Positions 24,244 to 33,896 of a stretch of DNA of 64,000 nucleotides are shown here, piece by piece. A model generated the notes under the pieces. That model was given only the letters and a program-made list of their open reading frames with translations. It was not told the origin of the DNA and did not search any database. Each line of letters opens with the position of its first letter. Positions within the stretch are counted from its first letter, which is position 1. Position numbers and translations under genes: made by a program. The stretch is taken from positions 2,895,089 through 2,959,088 of the forward strand of contig JAJEKV010000101.1 in assembly GCA_021234155.1 (NCBI GenBank), read 5' to 3'. Source of the stretch: Isoetes taiwanensis (Eukaryota; Streptophyta; Lycopodiopsida; Isoetales; Isoetaceae).

Positions 24244-27194
24244 ATGGCTGTTCAGAAAATCAAATTGGTTCAAAATGATCCGGCGCTGGATACTGTTTTT
24301 GAGATGTATGGGTCTGTTTCTTGAATTCTTTTTGTGGCGGGAATGATCATTCAGCTTGTACCTCCAAACGAAGCGTTCTTTGTAGATCCACGGTTTCTCA
24401 GTCTTTGCAAAATTCTACGTACATCACGATCCTCAATGGATCAATCAGTTTTGATTTGGATGAGGAAAAGAGACTCAAAGTTTTCGGGAAATTCAAGCCG
24501 AGAGAAGAAGGCAATCAAGGCAATAAAAAGAGAAAAGAGAGAGAGAAAGAAAACTTGCACCGAAATTGAGCGAGGCTCGAGTCGCGAGAAGGCTTCAAGA
24601 ATTGTCCAAAAAAATGGACGATTATTTCAACGAAATCACAAAGCCTTTGAAAGAAGGGGATAAAGCAATGGTGGTGCATGTGATTTGTGAAGAGAGTGAA
24701 GGCGAAATTGCCATTTGGGAAGTGGATTTTGTTGATCATGATCAAAGCAAGATCATGAAGAATGTGACTAAAAAATGTTCAGAGAGACACTCAATGAACA
24801 AAAGAAATTAAGGAAGAGCAGATGTATTGCAAGCAAGAAAGTCTACTTTGCAAATGGTATCTTCATCAGCAAAATCCATCAACCAATCTGGCCACACCGT
24901 CTCCTTCATATATCTAGAAAATCTGTTGTTGCCGCAACCGTAAGAAGAATAATGTAAGACCAAGAATGTGGTCCGTGGGTCAATGTTTTCAAGGAAAAAG
25001 AGGTGTGATACATTGAGTGACGAGGTTAGGAATTGTGTTTACAAGTTAAGACCGGACAGTAAAAACACGAAGTTTCACCATACTGAAGAAGCATGTGAGA
25101 AAGTTTGTTCTGGCCAGATGGCGATAAAATTGATCATCCAATACAACCGCTTGAAATATCTCGGGTGATTTCCACGCTTAGTATGTTTCTTACATTTGCA
25201 TATATCCTGTTTCTATGTAGATCTTCTTTGTTTGCGGTTGCAATTTTACATGAACTTCAAGAAGGAATATAATGACATTAAGATTACCCAAAAGCACATT
25301 TGAATTCTTTGAAGCCATCATTTGTGGCGCTTTAAATGAAAGAGAAACTTGTCACGCCAATATCACATGCACTTTGAATATGTGATGCAAGCACTCAACA
25401 AAATCGAAACAGATCCAAATGGCGTGCATAAAGATTGCAACCGTACTTGTCTTTGTTTGTGGTGATGGTAACTTTTGTGCGACCAAGAACCATGTTTATA
25501 AATCCACTAGTGATTTTTGGAGGCAAATGATCCGCCCTAAGGATGAAGATGAAGCGTGGTACAAACATAATTGTCTGATGGTGGCATGCAAGGATTGTGG
25601 ATTGAAAAGGTACTCTTTTTTTAATGTTAAGATGTTTGAACATTCTATTTTGAGTTGTTAAGATGATTGATGCAACATCTTACAAACAAATTTCTGTGTG
25701 GTATTACAAACAGGTTGCCAATATGTCCAAAGGAGAAGGAGGAGTCTGATTACAAAGTGGAGTGTAAAAACAGTTTGAAAAGGTAGTGTATTTGGCATTT
25801 GTGCTTAAATGATTTTTGTGCTTGTGATTGTTGTGCTTGTCTTTGTAAACTTACAAACTGATCTTTTGTTTTCAAAAAAAAGCAAAGAGGTTGGTTACAT
25901 GAAGGAGACCACCAAGAAAAAAATGGCAGGAAAGAAACCAGCAAAGGTAACTAGACTTGCATACAAGAAAGAGAGCCTGCCCCAATTCCAGCAGCATGCT
26001 TCGAAGACACTGGTACAATTCATCCCACACAATTATGTTGCACACTGGCAGGCAAAGCAATTCAGGAAGTGCTTGGATACTTTTCCTGAAGGTGCAGTTG
26101 TCTCGGTTATTGATTTTGCTGAAAATTACAGTTTTAAAATTCAGAAAGAGGCACAATCTTGCCAGCTGGCGCTATCGATCAGGCATCAATTTTGGTTCAT
26201 ATCACATATAGACATGCACCCCGGGATGAGATAGAAGATATGGAAGCTAAGGAAGCGAGAGAAGGGAACTAGAGAAGGAAAAGCAAAGAAAGAAAGAGGA
26301 AGACAACTCGCCAGATCATCGGCCAGTAATGAGAGGAGAATCATAAAGGAAGTACATTTTTATATTTCAGATGATAGAGATCATAGCAGTGAGTTTGTAC
26401 AACATTGCTTGAAAGTTCATGCATTGGTGGCTCGAGTACAAAATATTTTGTACAACAAACATATTTTTGGAGTGATGGTTGCACAAAGCCAGGTTCAAAG
26501 GAGCAAGACCTTTTGGTATTTAGGAAGGAACTATGTCAATAGTGAAGGAATTGAGTATGAATGGAATTTTTTGCCACTCTCATGGGAAAGGAGAACATGA
26601 TGGACAAGGTGCAATCCTAAAAAGGATTTTGCAAGAGAACAATTGAAGTATGATTCCCGGAAATTGAGCTGCCAAAGACGTTGTGGATTTCATGAATTGG
26701 TATATGATGAACAACCCACCGGACCCAAATATAAGAAGGTAAATTCAATGGGTACCATTGCATTCTTCTTCATTTGAGGTGACATTTTTCTGTTCTATAT
26801 TGCGTGTTTTTGGCATATTGAACCGAAAATGTAGACAAATCTGAAAAAGAGGGAATGGAGATCACTTTGTGGGAGCTCTAAACTTCATTCCATCAGACCA
26901 TGTGATAAAACAAATCCTGCAAAAGTTGCCCACGAGGTGCCTCTCTTGTTTCTCCCCTTTTGCTTTCATGGGAAATGGGATGATTGCATGAACAAAGCTT
27001 GATTGGGAGCTTGGTCCACAAATGAACTGAAGTTGAAGAAATCTATGAGAAAACAATCACCAACAAAAGCGGTTCAAGATGAAGATGAGGATGAGGATGA
27101 AGAAGAGGATGATGATGAGGCTAATGAATACCTCAGTTCTGTTCTAGAAGTTGGAGATAACTTTGCTGTAAATGCAGATCCAGAGGATGATTAA
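24244..27194 (+). pseudogene. Transposase-like gene (IDFAENYS ... HDGQGA family)
   Basis: A proposed start at 24244 opens MAVQKIKLVQNDPALDT. Coding blocks follow in three frames. A charged segment lies at 24440-24810. A Cys block, CLMVACKDCGLKRYSF, lies at about 25570-25625. A basic linker is at 25880-25970. The core carries VSVIDFAENYSF (26102-26137), then ILVHITYRHAP (about 26190-26222), FISDDRDHSSEFVQHC (about 26366-26412), FWSDGC (near 26465-26483) and SHGKGEHDGQGAILKR (26578-26625). A Glu/Asp-rich tail ends at 27194. This order matches an uncharacterised transposase-like family known from plants and animals. Asp in IDFAEN, in SDG and in HDG are possible metal ligands (inferred). Introns or small indels separate the blocks, so it is broken as read. 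Confidence 0.6.
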
Positions 27195-28232
27195 GGAGTT
27201 GACTTTTATGTTCTTAGGTGTCTGAGACTAAAAAATACATTGTTAGATGCATATGAAGACTCATGGGGTTCTCGCATTTGGTGTGGGAGAAGTCATAGTT
27301 TCCGCCACTACTACAAGCGCATTGAGATGCACTCAACTTTGAGTTATTAGTGGACAAGCCAGTTGCTAGTGTGTACAGTCACCTTATTAGACAAGTGAAA
27401 TTTGATATGGAGAGTCTTGGCAACAACAAGTTCAAGATGAGTGAAGAGACATGCCAAAAAGTGATGGCATCCCTTCACGTAGACCGCTAACTGCTGCCGA
27501 CCGTTTTTCGCTTACGCTTCAAGAGGCGTAAGCACATCATTCACATGTAAAGTGGCTCATTGCTGCTACATTGTTTCTAACAAACCTATCAATGGAAGCT
27601 AACAAATTCTTTGTTGCCACGAAATTTGTAGTCCCGACCGACTTTGTGCAATGTATCTTTGCCGGTGCTTTGGTGCTTTTCTCGCTTTGTCTGGCCGTGC
27701 TAATTGTTTTCGCGAGTTTATGCTTAACATCGTCATCCCCTTCGGTTTGGTCCTTGGAAACAAATGGTGGAAACTTTCGCAAGTGTTCAATTGGGGGATC
27801 AAGCCAAGACAATGCACAAAGTAAATACTCTAAACCCTTTTTACATGTATATGTTCAAAGATTGGCTTCATATACGAGGTTTGTTTGTTTAACCAATTAG
27901 GATTTGGACTTCATCTTTGGATACGTAGACAAGCATAGGAGAAACCATTACATTCAAATATAAACTGGGACAACAATTTTGCAAGTAGAAACTCGCAAGT
28001 GCGGGTAAATATTATATTCATTAGATACAAAATTGTTACAATATATGTACAAAGCGTACAACTCACTTGTTGTAATCATTCTGATTACATCTGAGCTAAG
28101 TTATATAAATATTGAAAAGAATCTATAGACTCTTATTCTACTGCGGAGAATTCCCAAGGTCGCATCATTTGAAGTGCCGTGTGATAAAGAATAAGAGTAG
28201 TATCGTGTGTTTTATCTTCTCTTGCGTGCTCT
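27195..28232. other. Junction between the two transposon genes
   Basis: A frame on the minus strand at 27812-27537 (91 residues, Lys/Thr-rich, starting MSWLDPPIEHLRKFPPF) may be the last part of the leftward gene. The opposite frame at 27571-27900 is hydrophobic and is judged its shadow. Nothing else is recognised. Confidence 0.35.
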
Positions 28233-31200
28233 TCATCCCTCGTTCATTGACAAAATCAAGATATTACCTGCAGGATTGTTATTATTATCTTCATGTACTT
28301 TATCTCCCGCCTGCATCAGTATGTTTATACTTATATCATCTATGAAGCCTTGTAGCTTAGACATCTCCTGGCTACCAACTTGTACTTCTGTTTCTATTTT
28401 CTCCAAAACATGCTCCATGTGAACACATTTGTTTATCTGTTTCTATGTTGCTATCATTTTTATTATGAGTTGATGCAGCAGAGTAGTTACCTCAATTGCT
28501 TCCTCGAACCGCAGAACTTCTAGGTTCTCGTCAAACCAAGTAATTCAAATCAAACAACATACAAAAAATGCAACTAAATGAATTGAAAGCAATGACATTA
28601 CTACAATCACTTCAATAGCATAACAACACAACTAAATGAAATTAAACAACATACCTTAACAATTTCCTTCATTAACTGAATGCTTTTGAGAATAGCCACT
28701 TTCCACCTCGCTCGCTCACTTAGATGGTCAGCCAGAAGCCTAAGTATATCGATGTCCTCTTCTTGAACTTTATCTTCAACATACCGCTTTGCGGTAACCA
28801 CTTTTTGAGGATTCTTGGCATGGAGCCAAGTTTCAGAAATGCAGACTAAGAAATTGAAACCTTTGTCATTGATGTCATTATCAAATTTTTCAATTATGAA
28901 GCAAGTGTCTTGTGGGGACAAGAAAGTCTTGTACAATGAGTCATCAAACTAGCACTAGCTCCCCTACATCCTCAAAAGCCTCATACACTTTTACAATTGG
29001 CTTCATAAGCACTGGCTTGTTCGGATTCCCCGGAAAATTGAAAGGCATCACCTACGCACTCTTCGACCCCAAATGAACTTGAACCTTCCTATAAAGGAAG
29101 GTGGCACTATAACATTTAGGATTTCTATGATGTTGTGCTTCATCATAGAAGACCATATGGCTACCTCAAACCGGCAAAGCACCCTTCTAAAAACTTTTAT
29201 CATACAGTGCAGACACCACCACTTTCCCCGCATAATGCTTCTTCTCTGTTTGAATTTTAATTTCGGTTCTTTTTGGAATGTGCTCACCAGAACTCCATTT
29301 AAGTCTAGGATGACAAGTTTTTCTTTTCTAAGGGTGCGCAACATTCATAAAACAAAAACTCAAACATCAATAATTCCGACATCAATTTAATGGGGTCTTT
29401 AAATTCAATTCAACAATTCGGGAACATCAACAATTCAGTCTTAAATTTAACATCAACAATTACGACATCAATTTAACGGTCCTAACATCAATTTCGACAT
29501 CAATTTACTTGCTTATTTCAAAGTTTTAGGAACTCATTAATCGAACCCGGACGACCAGTTAACATTTTGTAAATAACATTCTGATGATCACCTTTTGGAG
29601 GTTGTGTTGGCATCTTCTTAGGGGGCCTATCCTTCTTCTTTCTCCATTGCGGTGCTTGTACTTGTTCTTGTTCTTCTTCTACATTCTTCCCTTTATCAAA
29701 GCATTTGTTGCAATGTGATCGCACCACCGGCTTCTTCGTCCCGGATCTACAACTTCATCAACCCCGGAGCTTTCTCCTGCGGTTCTACTCCTCAACCTCG
29801 ACTTTTTATGGTGCTCACAACCTGCAAGCGATACTGTTCGGGCTCTTCTTCTTCATCGGTCTGTCAACCACTAGTGCACGCTTTTACTCTCTTTTGGGCT
29901 TTTCCTTAGCAACTCGAATCGAAGGAAACTAGTTAGAATAGACATGAAATAAAGTTTACAAAACAAACACATAAAACACCAAATGGTTACCTTTTTAATG
30001 CTTTCAGCGTTGTAACAGGACTTGGTGATGCCTACGCCTTTTGTAACAGGTTTTGGTGATGCCACGGCTGCTAGAGTATAATCGAGAACTAATGGAGACT
30101 CAAAGAACAAATTGTGGTGAAGAATTTGATTTGTTTGTAGGGTGAAACAAAAGCACTACTAGTGCCACGCTTCCAAACCCATCACGATGGCTACCTCACT
30201 CCATCTTCAGCTCCAACTTCTAAAACCAAGTTCCACAAACAAATCCCTCGAACTTCCTTTAAGCACCGAAGCATGCCTTCTTTTCATACGAGCATGCAAC
30301 ATGCCAAGTGATAGGCATGTTCACATGGCAACTTCATACTCAAAGTATATTGTGGATTGAATACCAATCCACATGCAAAGACATGAGTTCTCCATAAAAC
30401 ACGGCAACCGCTCTTCATAGTCATGATAGAGATTCTGAAGTGTCTGGTGCATCAACCGCCTAGCGAGCTTCTAAACGACCACGCTTTCTTGAAGTCCTGA
30501 ATTTAAAGAGGCTTTTAGCCTTTGCTTCTTCTCCCTTCGTCTCTTTTGCTTCAACACTTACCTTTGGAAGGCAAGCTTCGGTTTGGAGCGTAAGTAAAAC
30601 TCTCCACTTATTTTATGCTTCAAATCGCAATGGGTCAAATCTTCATCTGTTTTATCCGCTTTGTCATTCAAAGTGATAATTCATTCTCAGAAGTCTACTC
30701 ACCTCCGTCTTTGCTATATCAATCATTACTTGCTCCGTGCTAGGGAGTTGTTGTCAACCTCAATCTTACTAATAATCTTAGCCAAACTGCGTTTTGACGG
30801 TTATCTAACTCGTTTCCAACTTCTTTACTTCCTCATCAATCAAAGAAATATTGAAACTACAATTGCAAACAGAAAATTCATTTTGGCTGACCTGATTTCG
30901 CTTTTAATTCCATCCGAGGTGTTCTTCTTTGAAGGCTGAGGTGTGCTTTGGCCCGAAGGATGTCACGGTTTTCATTTTTTAACATCTTTCTTTACATCCA
31001 TATCATCCCTTGGTTTTTTCTCGACCAAATAGTAACCCGTGACTTGTATGCATCCCAATTTATCTTATGACCCTCATGATCTTGCTCGACGCGACCACAA
31101 TGCTCCCAAGCAAATGCCAAAGCAACGAAGTTTCCTCAATTCGTTGTTTGGTAATCCCGGAATCGTGATACGTGAACTCGACCAAGTCCTCCAATTGTTG

Positions 31201-31349
31201 CTTCAGATGAGTGCGGACAAAATAAATTTTTATTTTGCCTTTTTTCTTTAAAGGATTGAATGGTTTGTCCATACCACCGTTTCAATCTTCTTGATCCATG
31301 ATCCCGCAGCCCGCCGGTTTTTGGCGAGGAATAATCCCTTCTCCGCCAT
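28233..31349 (-). pseudogene. FCP1-like HAD phosphatase gene carried by the transposon
   Basis: Read leftward. A proposed start at 31349 opens MAEKGLFLAKNRRAAGSW, followed by KIKIYFVRTHLKQQLEDL (about 31235) and GYYLVEKKPRDDMDVKKD (about 31045). A basic Pro/Lys linker lies at 29727-29530. The phosphatase domain then carries KLVILDLNGVLV (about 29320-29285), FEVAIWSSM (about 29170-29140), FPGNPNKPVLMKPIVKVYEA (about 29035-28975) and FDDSLYKTFLSPQDT (about 28950-28907). A coiled C-terminus ends at 28233. DLNG replaces the usual DLDET-type motif, as in several plant FCP1-domain proteins, while the DDS motif is kept. Such proteins remove phosphate from Ser residues, for example in the RNA polymerase II tail. 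Exons are separated by introns and some indels. Confidence 0.6.
29355..29515. repeat. Degenerate repeats of ACATCAA(CA)ATT
   Basis: Seven or more imperfect copies of ACATCAAYAATT / ACATCAATTTA within about 150 bp. They lie between the phosphatase domain and the basic linker, probably in an intron. Confidence 0.6.
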
Positions 31350-31603
31350 CGAAAAAAAGCGTTGAATTAACCAAAGAGCAAGGTATGAAGCAAAGGAAGA
31401 AAAAAAATCTCGAAAAGCAGAGGGTACAATTCGAACTGTAAAGTAGGGTATAATCTGCGTACAGCAGATCAATTATCGATTTCGGCGCGAATGATTACGG
31501 GTCTGACAGCCCAGATCATTGTTTGCGAAATGGCGCGCGGGAAACGAGAAGGTGCGAAGAATAGCTGCTTCGCGTGCTTAATCTGCTTCCGCTTGTCGCG
31601 CTT

Positions 31604-31631
31604 TTTTGTACCCCAATATCTAACTTAGACC
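31604..31631 (-). repeat. Right 28-bp terminal inverted repeat
   Basis: Exact reverse complement of 24107-24134. It reads TTTTGTACCCCAATATC at its inner side. Confidence 0.9.
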
Positions 31632-31750
31632 CTCAAGGCAATTCGCGTTAGGTGTGCTTTACGCTGTGTAGAAAGCACGCCTTGCGTGAATTAAATTGAT
31701 TTAAAAGCACGCCTGACGTGAATTAAATTGATTTAAAAGCACGGCTGAAT
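31632..31750. repeat. Right subterminal repeat block of the transposon
   Basis: Three to four units with GTGCTTTACGCTGTGTAGAA and AAAGCACGCCT-(G)ACGTGAATTAAATT, matching the left block in inverted order. It is shorter than the left block, so part may have been lost. Confidence 0.75.
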
Positions 31751-31776
31751 ATTAAAATGATAACATTTTACTGTAG

Positions 31777-32097
31777 TTAATTACCTTTTGTATAGAAACA
31801 TTTTTTCCATTTCGTTTGGTTAATCTTAGCCATATCTGCAGGTGAAGTATTAGCATCCAAGAATCGACATCTCCTATACGCATAGTGATTGTAGAACATT
31901 GTTTGGCCTGTTTGTTCTACCTGCATAATAAGGGCCTTTTGTGCCTCAACTAAATGCTGCCCATCGATGATGACGAATTTAATCTCATCATTTCCTAATA
32001 ACTCCTCGGCATTCGACCACACAGCAGGCTTGTTCGCGATCGAATCCCAAGGTAACACATCTGTTGGCGTAGGCATTTGACCTGGATTACTAATCAT
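31777..32097 (-). CDS. RGG gene later exon with a DGQH motif
   Basis: About 106 residues, including LPWDSIANKPAVW and KFVIIDGQHLVEAQKAL. A donor (AAAG/GTAATTAA) follows KWKKCFYTK at about 31790, after which the intron enters the right end of the DNA transposon. The hydrophobic strand before DGQH recalls DGQHR/ParB-like folds, a weak resemblance only. Confidence 0.45.
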   Translation of the reverse strand: MISNPGQMPTPTDVLPWDSIANKPAVWSNAEELLGNDEIKFVIIDGQHLVEAQKALIMQVEQTGQTMFYNHYAYRRCRFLDANTSPADMAKINQTKWKKCFYTKGN

Positions 32098-32275
32098 GCT
32101 CTAAACAATCTCCATGGCATGTGCTGAATCATATGTTCTGCTAACATAAATGGAGCTTGGTGAACGAATGAGGTGCTTCACATATATAGAGCTGAAAAAT
32201 TGTCTTAAGACCACATGGATAATGGTCAGAGTACTTATTCAGCTTGTTTATGGCCTCCATTTGCGCCACCCTATC

Positions 32276-32835
32276 TTATTCTTTCTCAAACCCGGAAGCC
32301 TCTATGCCCTCGACAACCACAGGTTGAACATCCTTCCCTTGATTCAGGACCCTCCTAGAAGCTTTCAAGTCAGCTAGTTCTCTAGCTTGCTGCAGGTAGT
32401 GACTTGGTGTCGGTTTATTGAACATGCCTCTACTCACAGCTGTAACCCCGTGGCAAATAAATATTGGTGTAACTGCTACATTAGTGGGCCAACCATACTT
32501 AAAACATGTCTCACCGTTCACATCTGTCTTCATGAAAGTATCTTTGTATGCAGTAGCTCTACAATGAGTAAGTCTGATCAGATCTTTCTTCTGCTTATGT
32601 GTCATCTCCAAGAGCAATTTGCAGTTGACGTCGCCCTCTTCCTCACAAGAGATTACGATCCCTTGTTTGGTCATTTTATCTGCTTCCTTTTTCCTCGAGA
32701 AGGGTGTTAACTCGAGCTTGCCATTTGTCTTGGCGAGGTCAACGAACCACTCGGCACCCTCATCTATTTCCTCTTCAGGGCATGGAGGGGGTCAGTGGTT
32801 GCTTCATCATCTAAGGTGAGATCATATGGTATTAC
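32276..32835 (-). CDS. RGG gene exon 2, portion after the TRIM
   Basis: Continues the frame broken by the TRIM (VIPYDLTLDDEATTDPLHA), shifts by one base near 32772, then stays open from about 32770 to 32276. It is acidic, then rich in Lys and Cys (CEEEGDVNCKLLLEMTHK, CFKYGWPTN). The open stretch from 32674 covers 132 residues. No domain is recognised. Confidence 0.45.
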
Positions 32836-33118
32836 ATCTGTGTAACGTTCCTAACCGACATGCCCTTAACCAACTGGGCAAAACCGTCTAGACGTTTATG
32901 AGTAGTCGCTTCTACCCATTTATACCGGTGTCTCGGGAACGCCCCACAGGCACATTCAAGGTTCGAATACTCGAGCGGTCTACCATGGGCCCGTTACAGT
33001 CTCTCCTACTAAGACTATGCTCGTCCTCGAGCATCCAAGCTATACCATGTCTATGTCATACCACATCACAATGATTACCAAGTCTTTGCAAATTACCCAT
33101 GCATATAGGCACCCATGG

Positions 33119-33192
33119 AGACTCGAACTCGAGACCTGCTCTGATACCGACTGTAACGTTCCTAACCGACATGCCCTTAACCAACTGGGCAA
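33119..33192 (-). promoter_or_regulatory. tRNA-like A and B boxes across the LTR/primer-site junction
   Basis: On the minus strand TTGCCCAGTTGG (33192-33181) fits an RNA polymerase III A box except at one position. AGTTCGAGTCT (33129-33119) resembles a B box (GGTTCGANTCC) at 9 of 11 positions. The spacing of about 51 nt is normal for a tRNA-type promoter. It may be a tRNA-derived part captured by the TRIM, or chance; promoter function is inferred. Confidence 0.45.
33138..33151 (-). other. Primer-binding site of the TRIM
   Basis: On the minus strand GTCGGTATCAGAGC lies directly after the LTR terminus TTACA. Eleven bases match the complement of the initiator tRNA-Met 3' end. Confidence 0.75.
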
Positions 33193-33778
33193 AACCGTCT
33201 AGACGTTTATGAGTAGTCGCTTCTACCCATTTATGTGTCTCGGGAACGCCCCACAGGCACATTCAAGGTTAGAATACTCGAGCGGTCTACCATGGGCCCG
33301 TTACAATCTGGGTCGTCTACCCTTGGCTTCTTACCAGGAATAGATCCCGAATTATTAGGGGTCGTCTTCCTCTTTGGTGCTGCAAAAGAAAATGAACATG
33401 ATTTAGAAAACTTTTCTGAACACGAGATCATGCTTGGCGTGAATTTAAAGCTAAACTAGTATAATTCACGCTTGGCATATTTCTAGCTCCTATTATAGAT
33501 CCCTTATCCATCCATATTTTACACTACGTATCCTTATTGAAGACTACTATCTCTAATTGTCAAACCTCCAGTTCACGCTGGGCGTGTACCCCTCTGTTTA
33601 AAACTACTAAGAACTATGTTCTAAAAAATCGAGCAAAATTATATTCTAAAAACAGAGAATCAGAGCATTAAAAGAAGGTAGTATACCGTGTACGTTGCAA
33701 GGAAAGTACTCAAATTCATGCAAAGCATAATACGCTCTACACAGTCTGTATTTTGTGGTGAAAAGGCAGATTAAATAC

Positions 33779-33896
33779 CTTGAATAGGGGTCTGATCAAC
33801 GTCCTCTAAAACTTGAGAAGAGCCGGGTTTTGAGTTTCCTCAGCCACCCCTCCCTCGGCCCCGTCCGCCTCGACCACCTATCGTTTTAGAAGACAT
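33779..33896 (-). CDS. RGG gene exon 1 (copy B)
   Basis: ATG at 33896, 118 nt, donor GTATTT following CTATTCAAG. It encodes 39 residues with an Arg-Gly block followed by a Ser/Asp/Gln-rich tail. One TGA interrupts the block in copy B, while copy A reads CGA there. RGG blocks commonly bind RNA. The phase 1 end joins exactly to the acceptor at 33379. Confidence 0.55.

Larger units (their letters stand above)
23870..31750. mobile_element. Two-gene DNA transposon with 28-bp perfect TIRs (about 7.9 kb)
   Basis: Two ends in inverted orientation bracket the element. A 28-bp sequence at 24107-24134 is exactly complementary to 31604-31631. Outside each lies a block of subterminal repeats built from a near-palindrome AAAGCACGCCTGGCGTGAATT in both orientations. 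Inside, a transposase-like gene runs rightward from near the left end and an FCP1-like phosphatase gene runs leftward from near the right end, the two converging near 27.2-28.2 kb. The whole unit lies in an intron of the RGG gene. No clear target-site duplication was found, because the outer limits of the repeat blocks are uncertain. The superfamily is unassigned. Confidence 0.75.
32841..33305 (-). mobile_element. Complete TRIM retrotransposon (465 bp) with 5-bp TSD
   Basis: Two direct repeats of 158 bp (32841-32998) and 154 bp (33152-33305), each running TGTAACG...CGTTACA, flank a 153-bp interior. ATCTG stands on both sides (32836-32840 and 33306-33310) as a target-site duplication. On the minus strand the 5' LTR (33305-33152) is followed by GTCGGTATCAGAGC, close to the tRNA-Met primer-binding site TGGTATCAGAGC. 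A purine-rich AGTAGGAGAGAC precedes the 3' LTR. No protein is encoded, as is usual for TRIMs, so mobility depends on enzymes from other elements. The LTRs differ by a 4-bp indel and at least one substitution, suggesting a fairly young insertion. Confidence 0.9.
22680..33896 (-). pseudogene. Unidentified RGG-rich nuclear-type gene, interrupted by two mobile elements
   Basis: Read on the minus strand. Exon 1 (33896-33779) encodes an Arg-Gly repeat (GGRGGRGRGRGG) and ends GTPIQ-like in phase 1. Exon 2 starts at 33379 after TTTTGCAG and restores the phase with a Lys/Arg-rich tract (PKRK, PGKKPRVDD) that looks like a nuclear localisation signal. Exon 2 is cut by the TRIM at 32841-33305; across one copy of the duplicated 5 bp the frame continues in register (DDPD/VIPYDL). 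Further coding lies at about 32840-32276, 32097-31777 (with FVIIDGQH) and 23829-22680. The intron after KKCFYTKG holds the 7.9-kb transposon. In-frame stops (exon 1 TGA, TAA near 23819) and frameshifts remain. I do not recognise the family; DGQH resembles ParB/DGQHR-type motifs only weakly. Confidence 0.55.

Noticed and set aside
27571-27900. Hydrophobic 109-residue frame inside the transposon
   Set aside because: The opposite strand gives a hydrophilic frame in line with the leftward gene; the hydrophobic reading is likely its complement.
30661-30939. 92-residue plus-strand frame
   Set aside because: It is complementary to Lys/Glu-rich phrases of the phosphatase gene (LIDEEVKKLE), which read better on the minus strand.
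33119-33192. A genuine tRNA gene
   Set aside because: A and B box-like motifs are present, but no acceptor stem or cloverleaf can be drawn, and the LTR and TSD structure explains the segment as part of a TRIM.
32841-33305. A Cassandra-type TRIM with 5S rRNA in its LTR
   Set aside because: The LTR shows none of the 5S internal promoter blocks; only tRNA-like boxes are seen.
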